Assembly: GCF_050015995.1 (NCBI RefSeq)
Contig: NZ_JBNHEP010000026.1
Location: 9,845 to 73,844, forward strand
Direction: 5' to 3'
Length of the DNA: 64,000 nt
From: Trichodesmium sp050015995
Lineage (GTDB): Bacteria; Cyanobacteriota; Cyanobacteriia; Cyanobacteriales; Microcoleaceae
Position numbers and translations under genes: made by a program. The notes under the pieces are model-generated. The model made no database searches, was not told the DNA's origin, and worked only from the letters and a program-made list of their open reading frames with translations. Of this stretch, positions 26,041-35,735 are shown one piece after another (position 1 is the first letter of the stretch; every line of letters starts with the position of its first letter).

Positions 26041-26621
26041 AAATCTTAATTTTATCAATAAAACTATTGATTTATTACTTTAAAAAAAGGGTTAAAAAGT
26101 GAAAGATTGCCCACAATTTTTGTTCTTTTAGATATTCAGAATTGGCAGAGCATAGCGATAGCTAAATCCTCTGTAATTTAACCATTTTTAAACTTATGAA
26201 AAAATTGCATATCATCCTGCAATGATGCAAAACCGGACTTGAATTTTCTCAACGTCTTACCGAAAAATTACGAATACTGTCGCTCAAATTAAAAAAATAC
26301 AACTTGCCATTCGGGCGAATATGAGAGGGACTGACCAAAATTCGATAGTGACTTGTAGCGCTGGTTAGCAAAGGCAAAGGTTCGCCCTCTAGCAAAAGTT
26401 TTAATTAAATAAATTCAAGATATAAAATAAACAATTTAATCTCCCTATTCCCTATTCCCTATTCCCTGACTTCTACAAGAAGTCTAATCATTTGATGATA
26501 TAATACTTAATTCATTAGGAGGTATTAATAGAGCTCTCCAAAAATCAAAAATAAAATCAATTATTACCCATAAATGATCGGTTACTTCTCCCTATTCCCT
26601 ATTCCCTATTACCTGTAAAAA
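26041..26621. other. Spacer upstream of the large helicase gene
   Basis: No gene was recognised. It holds two CCCTATT heptamer tracts (26446-26468 and 26591-26612), the second ending about 10 bases before the helicase ATG, and half of a TAGACATCTCC-family element (26531-26590: CTCTCCAAAAATCAAAAATA ... ATTATTACCCATAAATGATC). Confidence 0.5.
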
Positions 26622-29600
26622 ATGACAATATTTCAAACCAACCCATCCAACTTTCCCCAATTACTCCAAATGGTAAAAGATGGAGATGAATTAAATCTAC
26701 AACCGGGAGATTATAAAGCACCTTTTACTATTGATAAATCAATTACTATTCGTGGTAGTGGCATCGATACTGTAATTTTTGCTGCAACTGAACCCCCTCT
26801 AATAATTACAGTTCCCGCAGTGCGACTGGAAAATTTAACAGTAGAGCGAACAGTTGGTGGTGACAAAGGGGAAGTTGCTATATTTGCCGAAGCTAATACT
26901 AACCCCATTTTGAGTCAGGTGAAATTAAATGGTATTGCAGAAAATGTGGAGTGGGAAGGAGCAAGTTGGGATATTCCCACAATTCTCGACTTTGGGGAAG
27001 TAGAAATAAATCGACAGCTGGAACGTGGATGGGAATTACAACTGGGTTTGGTTTGTCAGGTTTTGTGTAATTTGAATTGGTTGCAGGTGCGCTCCAGTTA
27101 TCTCTCACCAGGGCGACAAAATTTGGAGGTTGTGCTCAATAGTGCTGATATTCCTACTGGTACAAATTTATCTGGTTTAATTTCTCTGTTGGCAGCAGAT
27201 GGTAGACGGGAGTTAGAAGTTACTGCCAAAATTATTTCCCCACTTCCGGTAACTCCGGTGTTGGAAACGAAAACAAAAGTTTTGCCTGCTAAAGTTTTGA
27301 ATTCTCAAGATTGGGGTTATCGGTTTATCGGTAGTGCAGTAGATAAATTTATTCGCGCTCAGTTGGGTGAGGCTGCTATGAAGAAATATCCAGAATTTCA
27401 CCAACGTCGAAAAAAAGCTGAAGCATTGATGTCTGAAATATTGGATGAAGATTCTCATTTATATTATGTGCGTCGTCAAGCACCAGGAAAAGAAGAGGGG
27501 GACGAAATTTGGGAACTAACTATGGCGACTGACAGGGAGGATGGGGAGTGGGAAAAAACTTTGAAACTTAGGGGAGCAGTGAATGTTGATGGGGAGAGGG
27601 TTTTAAAAATATTATCGGTGCAGTTAATTTCTCAAAAAGCAGAAAAAGATGAGTTTAGTCTGGCTTTGCAAATTCGTTTATTGCCACAACATCAGTTCCG
27701 ACGGGGGATACCGTTGGGAGCAGTGCGCTCTATGGGTAAAATGCCTTTTTTTGGCGATCGCCTACCTACACAAGACCAACTTCCTATTTGGACGACTTTT
27801 GTGGAAATAGAGCAACGTCTGGCAGAAAAACGTCAATTTTGTGTAGAGTTTCTTAGTCACAACTATGGTAGTGCAAGGAGAAAGGTAACTTTTGAAATTG
27901 ATATTTCTTTAGCGACTATTGATGGAACACCGGAAACCGCTATAGATGATATTGAGTTTCGACGGCGACTTTTCGAGGCAAAAAATCAAGATATTCAGCT
28001 TTTTAATACTTCTCCAGCAGGTAGGGATGGTAGAGATGGGCAAAAGTTGGGAGCGATCGCTGCTATTGACTGGGAAAAGAGTCAAGTGCGGATAATGTTG
28101 GATAGTGAAATTGTGGAAAGTATTGCTCGTGGGAGTTATAAAATACCGTCTAAAGGGTTTCTATTTTTTGTTGCTTTTGGGGATATTGCTCAAGTGCAAC
28201 GGAAACGCAGAGCGCTAGAAGATTTACAAAATGGGCGCTGTCAAAATCCATATTTGGGGGAATTTTTCTTTGATGCTACCTCTGCGCGAGTTCCGAAAAA
28301 GGCAGTTAAACTCCAACCCCAGGATTTATTATTGCCTGCTGGGAATGCTAATCAAATTGCTGCTGTGGAGAAGGTTTTGGCAGTTCCAGATTTGGCTTTA
28401 ATTCAAGGTCCACCTGGCACAGGGAAAACTACTGTTATTGCTGAAATTTGTTATCAGGTTGCTTTGCGCGGGGGGCGGACTTTGATTGCTTCTCAGGCAA
28501 ATTTAGCGGTTGATAATGCTTTGAGTAGGTTGGTACATAACCCAGTTATTCGTGCTGTGCGCAAGGGAAAAGCAGAGAAAGTGCAGGAAGAAGGAGAAGC
28601 ATTTTTGGAGGAGCGAGTAATTGATACTTGGTTAAAAAATACTGCTAATGACTGTGAAAATAGTTTGCACGAGCGACTGCAACGGGTAGAAATTTTATGG
28701 GATTTATCGATCGAGTCTGAGAAGTTTAATGCTTATCTGGAGTTGGAGGAAATATGGGCAAGTCAGCAGAAAGAATTGAGCGATCGCCGAACTATTTTGG
28801 AGGCAAGTCGGGAAGTTTTAGAAGGTGAGGTTTTGCAATTAGAAACTGATAGAAAGGAATTAGATTTTCTGGTATTGGGATTAGATTCTTTGTTAAATTC
28901 TGCATCTAATGTTAATTGGGAAGATGAGGAAGTTAAAGATTTTTTACCCCGTTTACAACCTTATTGTCAGGAGGAAAAGTCGGTCAAAGATTTGGTAGAG
29001 AATGTGGGTTTAGGTCGGAATATTGCCAGAGATATTGGTTGGGAAATTCCGGAATTAGGAGCTTTTGGTTTAGCAGCTTGGTTCCAGGAAAATTTAGCTG
29101 TTTCGTTGCCAGAATTTCAGACTGGTTTAGCTTTGGCAAAAAAGGCAGTTATGGCAATGTCGGAAAGTGAGAAATTATTACAGATTTATCAACAGAGTCA
29201 TAGTCAGTTTGAGCAGCTTAAAAAAGATATTCAGGAACAAGAGATAATTTCGGAAAATCTACAAAAAAAGCTAGAAGAATTAGAAAAGGAAAAAAGTCAG
29301 ATAGATTTAGTTGTTGGCGAAGTAGGTGTTTGGATAAAAAAAGTTGGTAAAGAGCGGATATTTGAGGAATTGAAAAAATGTTGGGATAGCGGTGAAGCTT
29401 TCCAATTAGATTTAATTGGATTACCAGAAAGTTTGATGAAACTTGCTAGTAGAGAAAAATTACAACTTTTGCCAGACTATGCTCAACCTATTAATAATTT
29501 GCCAGATTGGGAAAGGTTAGAAAAAGCATTAAACGCAGAGTCAAGTCGTAATTTTAAGAATATTCAAGGTAGAGAATATCGTTTTGATGAATTTTTGCAA

Positions 29601-31586
29601 ATTACTCTAAGTCAACCCCCCATAGTTTTGTCAGAAAGAGATTATCAAAACTGGCAAGAATTTGCTAAAGCATTTGCAATGTATCCGCAACTTAGCCAAC
29701 AACAACGACAAAATTTAGTCGCAAAATCCCAACAATTTTTCCAGGAAAATCAGCAGAAATATAGTTTGGCGTGGGAACCAGATAATATGTCGAATACTTT
29801 GACAGAACTCATAGATAAAATCTTCAATAAAATTCTCCATAATTCCCGTGAATTTTTACTGCCGATGAAACAAGAAAATCTCAAAAAAATCCTGAAAAAT
29901 CAGGAACAGTTAGAGGAAAATAGTCAATTACTCGAAAGCTACAAACAAGAACTAGAGATAGTCGAGAAAAAAGGCAAAGATTCCCATCAAAAGCTTGAAC
30001 AAAAATATCAAGAGTTTCTCCAGACATTGCCAGAGATAAATCGTCAAGTAGAGGTTAATCCAGAAATTGGTAATTTAGCCAAACAGTATCTGGAATGGCA
30101 ACCATTAGAAGTATTAAACGATCAATCCAATTTTCTAGAAAAAGTCAATTCCTGGGAAAATAACCTCAAACAACTTGAGAAAATCCCTACCCGACTAGAA
30201 CCTTTTACCGTTCTTGCAGAAATTCAAAATATTTTCCAAGACAAACTAAATACCATCCAAGAAAAAGCAGATAGATTCCAGGAACAACTCCAATCTTGCC
30301 AAACAGAAATTAATCAAATTAAAACAGCATTAGAAAAAACAGTACCAACCAACTTAATTGAAGAGAGAAACTGGTGGAAATCTGCATGGCAAAAAATACC
30401 AGAAAATCTCAAACCCACCGTTCCTGAAACAGAATTATTTGCCATAGAACTTTTACAGAGAATCAAAATTCAACAGCAAAACTGGCAACAAGAATTAGAA
30501 ACAGAAGAAACCAACCTCAACCGTAACCAAAAATTTATCCAAGACTGGATAGAAAAACTCAAAAAACCTTCAGAAAAAGATAGTAACGATCTGAGAAAAA
30601 TTTACCTTGATAATGCCAATGTTATTGGAATTACCTGCGTCCAAGCTGCCAGTCGAAGCTTTGCCGAAGAATTTAATAGTTTCGACGTAGTAATAATTGA
30701 TGAAGTTAGTAAATGTACTCCCCCGGAAATATTAATTCCAGCATTAAAAGGCAAAAAATTAGTATTAGTAGGAGACCATCGCCAATTACCACCAATGCTC
30801 AACGATAATACTGTTGAAGAAATAGCTGAAGAGATGAAAATTACAAAAGAAGAACTGAATTTTTTAGAAGAGTCACTATTTAAAACTCACTTCGAGGCAG
30901 CAACAGAAAAAATCAAACAGATGTTAACCATTCAATATCGAATGCACCCGAATATTATGGGAGCAATTAATCAATTTTATCAGCATCGTTTACAATGCGG
31001 TCTTCTCGAACCAGACCAACAACGCGCCCATAATTTAGGAGGTAAAATTATTCAAGAAAATCGACATATTATGTGGGTAAAAATGCCACAGTTAGAAAAT
31101 TTTATCGAACAAAAAGAAGGAACATCACCTTTTAATGAAAAAGAAGTTGATGTAATTGAAAAATTATGTACTGAAATGGAGAAATCCTGGTCTGTGAAAA
31201 TTGCCGAGGGGTTGCCAAGGAAAGAATTAGGAATTATCACATTTTATAATGCCCAGTTGCGACTAATAGAGTCAAGAATTAATCCCGAAAATTTTCCATC
31301 CCTACATATTAGAACTGGAACAGTTGATAGATTTCAAGGAATGGAAAGACAAGTAATTATTGTTAGTATGGTGAGAAATAATCAGGAGGGAAAAGTAGGA
31401 TTTGCCAAGAAACCAGAACGGGTAAATGTTGCCTTTTCTCGCGCTCAGGAATTGTTAGTTATTATTGGATGTCATGGGTTATTTACACAACATTATGGAA
31501 TGGTAGGAAATATGTATTCAGAAGTTTCTGATGTTGTGCGTCATCAAGGAGGGTTGGTGGAAGTTTCTGAAGTTTTAATAACCTAA
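26622..31586 (+). CDS. Giant UPF1/DNA2-like superfamily 1 helicase with beta-helix-like N-terminus
   Basis: In this 1654-residue protein, residues 1-110 look like the start of a right-handed beta-helix (VKDGDELNLQPGDYKAPFTI, KSITIRGSGIDTVIF, LENLTVERT). Residues 120-560 are beta-rich with no named match. The SF1 core starts with Walker A GPPGTGKTT (about 597-605) and motif Ia RTLIASQANLAVDNAL. A roughly 640-residue insertion, mostly coiled coil (to about 1330), precedes motif II IIDEVSK (about 1360) and motif III VLVGDHRQLPPM. The C-terminal motifs QYRMHPNIM, GTVDRFQGMERQVIIVS and NVAFSRAQE complete the UPF1-like set. Such COG1112-type helicases act on RNA or DNA, and several belong to antiphage systems. 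The stop codon lies in a GC-rich palindromic repeat (ACCTAACCCCCC). Confidence 0.9.
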   Translation: MTIFQTNPSNFPQLLQMVKDGDELNLQPGDYKAPFTIDKSITIRGSGIDTVIFAATEPPLIITVPAVRLENLTVERTVGGDKGEVAIFAEANTNPILSQVKLNGIAENVEWEGASWDIPTILDFGEVEINRQLERGWELQLGLVCQVLCNLNWLQVRSSYLSPGRQNLEVVLNSADIPTGTNLSGLISLLAADGRRELEVTAKIISPLPVTPVLETKTKVLPAKVLNSQDWGYRFIGSAVDKFIRAQLGEAAMKKYPEFHQRRKKAEALMSEILDEDSHLYYVRRQAPGKEEGDEIWELTMATDREDGEWEKTLKLRGAVNVDGERVLKILSVQLISQKAEKDEFSLALQIRLLPQHQFRRGIPLGAVRSMGKMPFFGDRLPTQDQLPIWTTFVEIEQRLAEKRQFCVEFLSHNYGSARRKVTFEIDISLATIDGTPETAIDDIEFRRRLFEAKNQDIQLFNTSPAGRDGRDGQKLGAIAAIDWEKSQVRIMLDSEIVESIARGSYKIPSKGFLFFVAFGDIAQVQRKRRALEDLQNGRCQNPYLGEFFFDATSARVPKKAVKLQPQDLLLPAGNANQIAAVEKVLAVPDLALIQGPPGTGKTTVIAEICYQVALRGGRTLIASQANLAVDNALSRLVHNPVIRAVRKGKAEKVQEEGEAFLEERVIDTWLKNTANDCENSLHERLQRVEILWDLSIESEKFNAYLELEEIWASQQKELSDRRTILEASREVLEGEVLQLETDRKELDFLVLGLDSLLNSASNVNWEDEEVKDFLPRLQPYCQEEKSVKDLVENVGLGRNIARDIGWEIPELGAFGLAAWFQENLAVSLPEFQTGLALAKKAVMAMSESEKLLQIYQQSHSQFEQLKKDIQEQEIISENLQKKLEELEKEKSQIDLVVGEVGVWIKKVGKERIFEELKKCWDSGEAFQLDLIGLPESLMKLASREKLQLLPDYAQPINNLPDWERLEKALNAESSRNFKNIQGREYRFDEFLQITLSQPPIVLSERDYQNWQEFAKAFAMYPQLSQQQRQNLVAKSQQFFQENQQKYSLAWEPDNMSNTLTELIDKIFNKILHNSREFLLPMKQENLKKILKNQEQLEENSQLLESYKQELEIVEKKGKDSHQKLEQKYQEFLQTLPEINRQVEVNPEIGNLAKQYLEWQPLEVLNDQSNFLEKVNSWENNLKQLEKIPTRLEPFTVLAEIQNIFQDKLNTIQEKADRFQEQLQSCQTEINQIKTALEKTVPTNLIEERNWWKSAWQKIPENLKPTVPETELFAIELLQRIKIQQQNWQQELETEETNLNRNQKFIQDWIEKLKKPSEKDSNDLRKIYLDNANVIGITCVQAASRSFAEEFNSFDVVIIDEVSKCTPPEILIPALKGKKLVLVGDHRQLPPMLNDNTVEEIAEEMKITKEELNFLEESLFKTHFEAATEKIKQMLTIQYRMHPNIMGAINQFYQHRLQCGLLEPDQQRAHNLGGKIIQENRHIMWVKMPQLENFIEQKEGTSPFNEKEVDVIEKLCTEMEKSWSVKIAEGLPRKELGIITFYNAQLRLIESRINPENFPSLHIRTGTVDRFQGMERQVIIVSMVRNNQEGKVGFAKKPERVNVAFSRAQELLVIIGCHGLFTQHYGMVGNMYSEVSDVVRHQGGLVEVSEVLIT

Positions 31587-31919
31587 CCCCCCAACCCCCT
31601 TCCCTCGTAGGGAAGGGGGAGTCAGAGAGTTGGTAGTGGACCGACACAGCTAATTTAGTGCAAAATTGTAGGGTGCATTAGACGGCTTAAATTCAGACTA
31701 TGAAAGGGATTCAGCAATCCGTCGTAACGCACCATTTTAGATGTGTCAGTCCAGTAGGGTGCGTTAATGCAATGTAACGCACCACCTCTTTCATCATATT
31801 CGGTGTGTTACTAATACACCCTACTGGATTTTTATAATATTCGGTGCGTTACGCTTCGCTAACACACCCTACTCGACTGCTGTGTCTAGCTTGAATTCTC
31901 CTGTTTTCCGATCGACATT
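31587..31919. repeat. Cluster of palindromic and GTAGGGTG-type repeats
   Basis: After the helicase stop comes a palindrome with CCTTCCCTCGTAGGGAAGG, then a copy of the ~90 bp repeat (31667-31757, matching 19815-19904), then further GTGCGTTA / TAACGCACC units and a GCGTTACGCTTCGCTAAC hairpin up to about 31875. No gene was seen. Confidence 0.7.
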
Positions 31920-32477
31920 CTAGAATTTATAGGAATTAAAAACTTTAGTCTGACCATCTTTTTGAAAGGCAAATACATCAAAAGATTGTTGGCGATCGCC
32001 CATTTCCATACCAGGAGTACCAATAGGCATTCCAGGAACGCTAATTCCAGCAATATTTGGTTTCTGGGCGATTAAACGTTTAACATCTTTTGCCGGGATA
32101 TGACCCTCTACAAGATAGCCAGCAATTTCACTTGTATGACAGGAAGCCATATCTGAGGGTAAATTATATTTCTGGCGAATAGTTTGAATTTCTGACTCAG
32201 GTTTGACAATATCAGTTACTTGAAAGCCATTTTGCTTAATATGTTCCACCCAACCCTTACAGCATCCGCAAGTGGGAGTACGGTAGACAGTGATATTAAG
32301 TGCTTGTGGTGCTAAGTCTGTTGTAGGTGAACCAGAATTCGCCACAGTCTGAGTTGTTGTACTAAAGGTTGGATTTTCTGGCAAACCAACAAAAGACCAA
32401 TATGCTGTGCCTAAAACTCCGGCAACTGCGACACCAGCAATTAGAGACTGCATCCAATTAGAGAAAACTTTTTTCAT
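31920..32477 (-). CDS. DUF411 domain-containing periplasmic metal-binding protein
   Basis: In this 185-residue protein, an N-terminal hydrophobic segment (SLIAGVAVAGVLGTAYWSFV, residues 11-30) acts as signal or anchor. The DUF411 domain follows with TVYRTPTCGCCKGWVEHI (Cys trio), ASCHTSEIAGYLVEGHIPA and GISVPGMPIGTPGMEMG. DUF411 proteins are found in copper and silver resistance loci, and the Cys/Met-rich motifs fit soft-metal binding. The gene lies 66 bp downstream of a multicopper oxidase gene in the same direction, so they are probably co-transcribed. Exact role in copper handling (chaperone, sequestration) is inferred from context. Confidence 0.88.
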   Translation of the reverse strand: MKKVFSNWMQSLIAGVAVAGVLGTAYWSFVGLPENPTFSTTTQTVANSGSPTTDLAPQALNITVYRTPTCGCCKGWVEHIKQNGFQVTDIVKPESEIQTIRQKYNLPSDMASCHTSEIAGYLVEGHIPAKDVKRLIAQKPNIAGISVPGMPIGTPGMEMGDRQQSFDVFAFQKDGQTKVFNSYKF

Positions 32478-32543
32478 AACTTATTACCTCAAATAATCTA
32501 TAAGTGCTTTTATTAATCATAAACCCTCCAGTCGAGTGGAAAG

Positions 32544-33992
32544 TCAAGGCTTAATTTCCAAATTTCCCATCATCCCCAAATCTTCATGGTCAAGAATATG
32601 ACAATGGTAAACAGTCTTTCCAGCAAAATCTCGCAAGGGCATCCGAATTAAAACTGTTTCCCCTGGTCTGACTAACACTACATCTTTCCAGGCGCGATAG
32701 GGTTCTAGCTTACCATTCCGACTCAAAACTTGAAAAGCATTGCCATGAACATGAAAAGGATGATCCATCATGCCTGTATTAATTAATTCCCAGTCTTCAA
32801 CCGTATTTAGCTGAACTTGAGTATCAATTCTTTCTGGTTGATATGGCTGACCATTAAACAAAAATGCCATTCCTTGACCAGGTATCATGCCGTGGTTCAT
32901 CTGAAAACGACGTACTTTTTGAGGTTCTGGCAATGCTGTGACTGGGACGAGTTTTGTTGGCAGTAGCACAGCAGCAACCTGTGTGTCATAACTCACTGTT
33001 GCTAAAACTTGCGGTTGACTTTCAGGAAAGTTTCTCCCCATCATACCTCTACCCATCATGCCCATACCCACTCGTTCATAAGGCAAATTCAACAAGCGAT
33101 ATTTTCCTGGTTCTCGGTTAGCTTGGATTAATACATCTGCACGTTCTCCAGGAGTCAGCAACAGTTCTGACATTTCTACAGGTTCAGCTAATGCACCTCC
33201 GTCAGTAGCAATTAGATAAAATGGGTGTTCTTCTAGAGACAACCTATAAAACCGGGAACTTGAAGCATTAAGAATTCGTAATCGTAATAAACCTTGAGCA
33301 GGAATGGTAAAGTTAGGGTTAAACTGACCGTTAGCAGTAATCAAATTTCCTTCCCTTCCAGTCATTATTGAAAGTTCCTGGGATGGGAGCATATTTCCTT
33401 GTTGGTCTAGAGCAAAATCTTGCAACACTAAAAATCGTTCTGAAGCAGCTTTCACTTCTGGAATTTCATCTAACTCTCCCCGAACAATAAATAATCCCGC
33501 CAAACCACCAAATAATTGTTCTGCAACTAAACCATGCAGATGCGGATGATACCAGAACATCCCGGCAGGATGATTTTCAGGAATTTGGAATTGATATGTG
33601 AAGCGATCGCCTGGTGGAATATTGAGAAAGACGTTATCAGCATTTCCGGTGATGGGAATATGCAGTCCGTGATAATGAATGTTTGTGGGTTGGGGTAAAT
33701 TATTAGTGAAATTAATCCGAATAGTATCTCCTGGTTTTGCTTCTAGTCTTGGTCCAGGAATTTGTCTGTTATAACTTAATAGATAAGCTTGTTTATTTCC
33801 CAGATTTATTTGATTAAAATTAGCTGTTAAATCTATTTCTAAAATTCCATCTTGGCTCTGATTAATTTGAGGATATGATGAAAAAAAATGTCGATTTTCT
33901 TGAGTTTTAACTATGCTACATTGAGCTATTAAAGTAGCGATGGCACTACTATAACTTAGGATTAAAAATTTTCTACGATTAATTTTTTTCAT
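32544..33992 (-). CDS. Multicopper oxidase (CueO/laccase-like)
   Basis: This 482-residue protein has an N-terminus with both a twin-arginine-like NRRKFL and a lipobox-like LIAQC, so it is exported and perhaps lipid-anchored. All four copper motifs are present: HYHGLHIP (~104), WYHPHLHG (~147), HPFHVHGNAF (~417) and the T1/T3 motif YHCHILDHEDLGMM near the end. A short Met run (GMGMMGRGMMGRN) resembles the Met-rich Cu(I)-binding insert of CueO. It should oxidise Cu(I) to less toxic Cu(II) in the periplasm. Its first 117 codons or so and ~60 bp upstream are duplicated at 43030-43380. Confidence 0.93.
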   Translation of the reverse strand: MKKINRRKFLILSYSSAIATLIAQCSIVKTQENRHFFSSYPQINQSQDGILEIDLTANFNQINLGNKQAYLLSYNRQIPGPRLEAKPGDTIRINFTNNLPQPTNIHYHGLHIPITGNADNVFLNIPPGDRFTYQFQIPENHPAGMFWYHPHLHGLVAEQLFGGLAGLFIVRGELDEIPEVKAASERFLVLQDFALDQQGNMLPSQELSIMTGREGNLITANGQFNPNFTIPAQGLLRLRILNASSSRFYRLSLEEHPFYLIATDGGALAEPVEMSELLLTPGERADVLIQANREPGKYRLLNLPYERVGMGMMGRGMMGRNFPESQPQVLATVSYDTQVAAVLLPTKLVPVTALPEPQKVRRFQMNHGMIPGQGMAFLFNGQPYQPERIDTQVQLNTVEDWELINTGMMDHPFHVHGNAFQVLSRNGKLEPYRAWKDVVLVRPGETVLIRMPLRDFAGKTVYHCHILDHEDLGMMGNLEIKP

Positions 33993-34053
33993 AATTAATA
34001 TTTGGGAAATTTTACATTTGATTCAAAATTTTATTTCGGCAAGTTATCATTAT
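33703..34053 (-). repeat. 351-bp direct repeat, copy in the intact oxidase gene
   Basis: This segment covers the upstream region and first ~97 codons of the multicopper oxidase gene. It recurs in the same orientation at 43030-43380 with equal length and only about three visible mismatches. The two copies are 9.3 kb apart and bracket the copper/two-component genes. Confidence 0.9.
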
Positions 34054-34379
34054 ATAGCGCTACGCACTAGGAAATAGGGAACACTTAACTGGGAACAGTA
34101 AACTGTCAAAAGGTTTCAGTATTAAGAAATGTCCGCGCCCTTTGCTTCGACTGCTATAGCACTAAGCAAATAAGTTAAGACATCCTTCTTTTCCCTGTTC
34201 GCTATTGCCCTACAAGCAAAATTTATTGTCCTAACCAAAAATCGAATCTGTATATCATTACATTAGACATCTCCAGAAAAGAGGGAACAGGGAACAGGGA
34301 ACAGGAAGAAAGAATAGATAATTTCTGGATCAGAATTGATTTGATTTTTAATTTTCGGAGATGTCTATTTGACAATGGT
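34054..34379. other. Spacer with a TAGACATCTCC-family element
   Basis: No gene was seen. Bases 34264-34367 are a full element (listed separately). The left part has TAGCGCTACGCACTAGG and a GGGAACA tract, both recurrent in spacers of this window. Confidence 0.6.
34264..34367. mobile_element. TAGACATCTCC-family element, full copy
   Basis: The 104-bp segment has perfect 11-bp terminal inverted repeats TAGACATCTCC / GGAGATGTCTA. The interior contains three GGGAACA heptamers and the shared TAGATAATTTCTGGATCAGA block. Related copies: 4910-5022, 19966-20036, 39911-40063, 51758-51861. Confidence 0.82.
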
Positions 34380-35735
34380 TTAATAATAAATAAAAGTCTT
34401 ATTGACTGTGGTAAAAAAAGGTAATTTCAAAGTAAATGTACTGCCTTGACCAGGTACACTTTCAACAGTAATATTACCTTGATGAAGTTGAGCGATCGCT
34501 AATGCAATAGACAGACCTAATCCCGAACCTCCTGTCTGACGAGAGCGATCGCTATTCACACGATAAAATCGGTCAAAAATTCGTTTTTGTTCTCTTTCGG
34601 GAATGCCAATACCTGTATCTTTGACATGGATTAAAGCTGAATTAGGATTAACTTCTAAAATTATTTTCACTTCACCCTCTGGAAGTGTGTAGTTAATAGC
34701 ATTAACAACTAAATTAGAAACCAAACGATACAATTGTTCAATATTTCCCATCACCTCCACAGATTGAGAAACCCTAATTTCAGACAGAAGTTTAACCTTA
34801 GCTGCAACTGCCAAAAATGCAAATTCTTCAGCAATATCGTTAACTAAATCATTCAAACAAATACATTCCTGTTTTTGGGGCAATTTCTCCATCCCACTAT
34901 CCATCCGACAGAGAATTAACAAATCTGCCACCATTTGAGATAAACGTTGATTTTGTCGCCCCATTATTTCCAAAGTTTCCCTAGCTTCCGTCTCACTCAG
35001 TTTTGGCAACATTAAAGTAGATTCAATAGTCGCTCGAATAGCAGCTAACGGCGTTCGTAACTCGTGGGCAGCATCCGCCGTAAATTGCTGAATTTGCCGA
35101 TATGAATGGTAAATGGGGCGCATTGCTTTGCCAGATAACCACCAACTAGCACCAGCGATCGACAAAATTCCCATTGGCAAACCCAAGAGTAAAATATAAG
35201 TAACTATTTTGATATATTCATCAAAATCTTGCAAACTCCTTCCCACCAGAAGATATCCCCACTCCAAGTCATCCTGAGTATGCACCATCAAAGAGATTTG
35301 TCGATAACGTTTGCCATTGGCAGTAAGGCTTTGTAGCTGTGGTGTGTTTTGAGTGAGTTGCAGTCCTTTTGGTCGTAACCCTGCTACTGCAATTAAATTG
35401 TGGGAGCGATTAAGTAAGCGCAAATAATAATTTGCTGTTTCGGGAACTCCTGTCTGGGGTTCAGTAAAATTGCAGGAGGTTTCCACTAAACAAAAATCAG
35501 GTAAGATGCGAGTTGCTGCGAGTGTTATCTGTGCAGGTTTTTCGAGAACAGTTTTTAAACTATCGTGTATTGTTTTTGCCACTGACTTAAGTTCTCGGTC
35601 AATGGTAATTCGGTGAGCGTGGAGAATAGCTTCATAAAATCCTAAACTGCATAAACTCAGGATAACTCCCATTACCATGACATACCAACCAGCTAGGGAA
35701 AGGCGGGTTTGTTGAAATAGCTTGTTTTGGTGCAT
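34380..35735 (-). CDS. rppB: Sensor histidine kinase RppB
   Basis: I start at ATG 35735 (MHQNKLFQQTRLSLAGWYVM), the conserved RppB beginning; an upstream ATG adds 13 unrelated residues. TM1 lies at about 16-36, a periplasmic sensor at ~37-165 (with CLVETSC, a possible disulfide or metal site) and TM2 at ~172-195. Then come HisKA with DAAHELRTPLAAIRA, and HATPase motifs NAINYT, DTGIGIP and GGSGLGLSIA. RppAB was described in Synechocystis as a redox-responsive (also nickel-related, NrsRS) pair. Here its partner RppA lies 6.2 kb away with copper genes in between, which suggests control of metal resistance. Confidence 0.92.
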   Translation of the reverse strand: MHQNKLFQQTRLSLAGWYVMVMGVILSLCSLGFYEAILHAHRITIDRELKSVAKTIHDSLKTVLEKPAQITLAATRILPDFCLVETSCNFTEPQTGVPETANYYLRLLNRSHNLIAVAGLRPKGLQLTQNTPQLQSLTANGKRYRQISLMVHTQDDLEWGYLLVGRSLQDFDEYIKIVTYILLLGLPMGILSIAGASWWLSGKAMRPIYHSYRQIQQFTADAAHELRTPLAAIRATIESTLMLPKLSETEARETLEIMGRQNQRLSQMVADLLILCRMDSGMEKLPQKQECICLNDLVNDIAEEFAFLAVAAKVKLLSEIRVSQSVEVMGNIEQLYRLVSNLVVNAINYTLPEGEVKIILEVNPNSALIHVKDTGIGIPEREQKRIFDRFYRVNSDRSRQTGGSGLGLSIALAIAQLHQGNITVESVPGQGSTFTLKLPFFTTVNKTFIYY

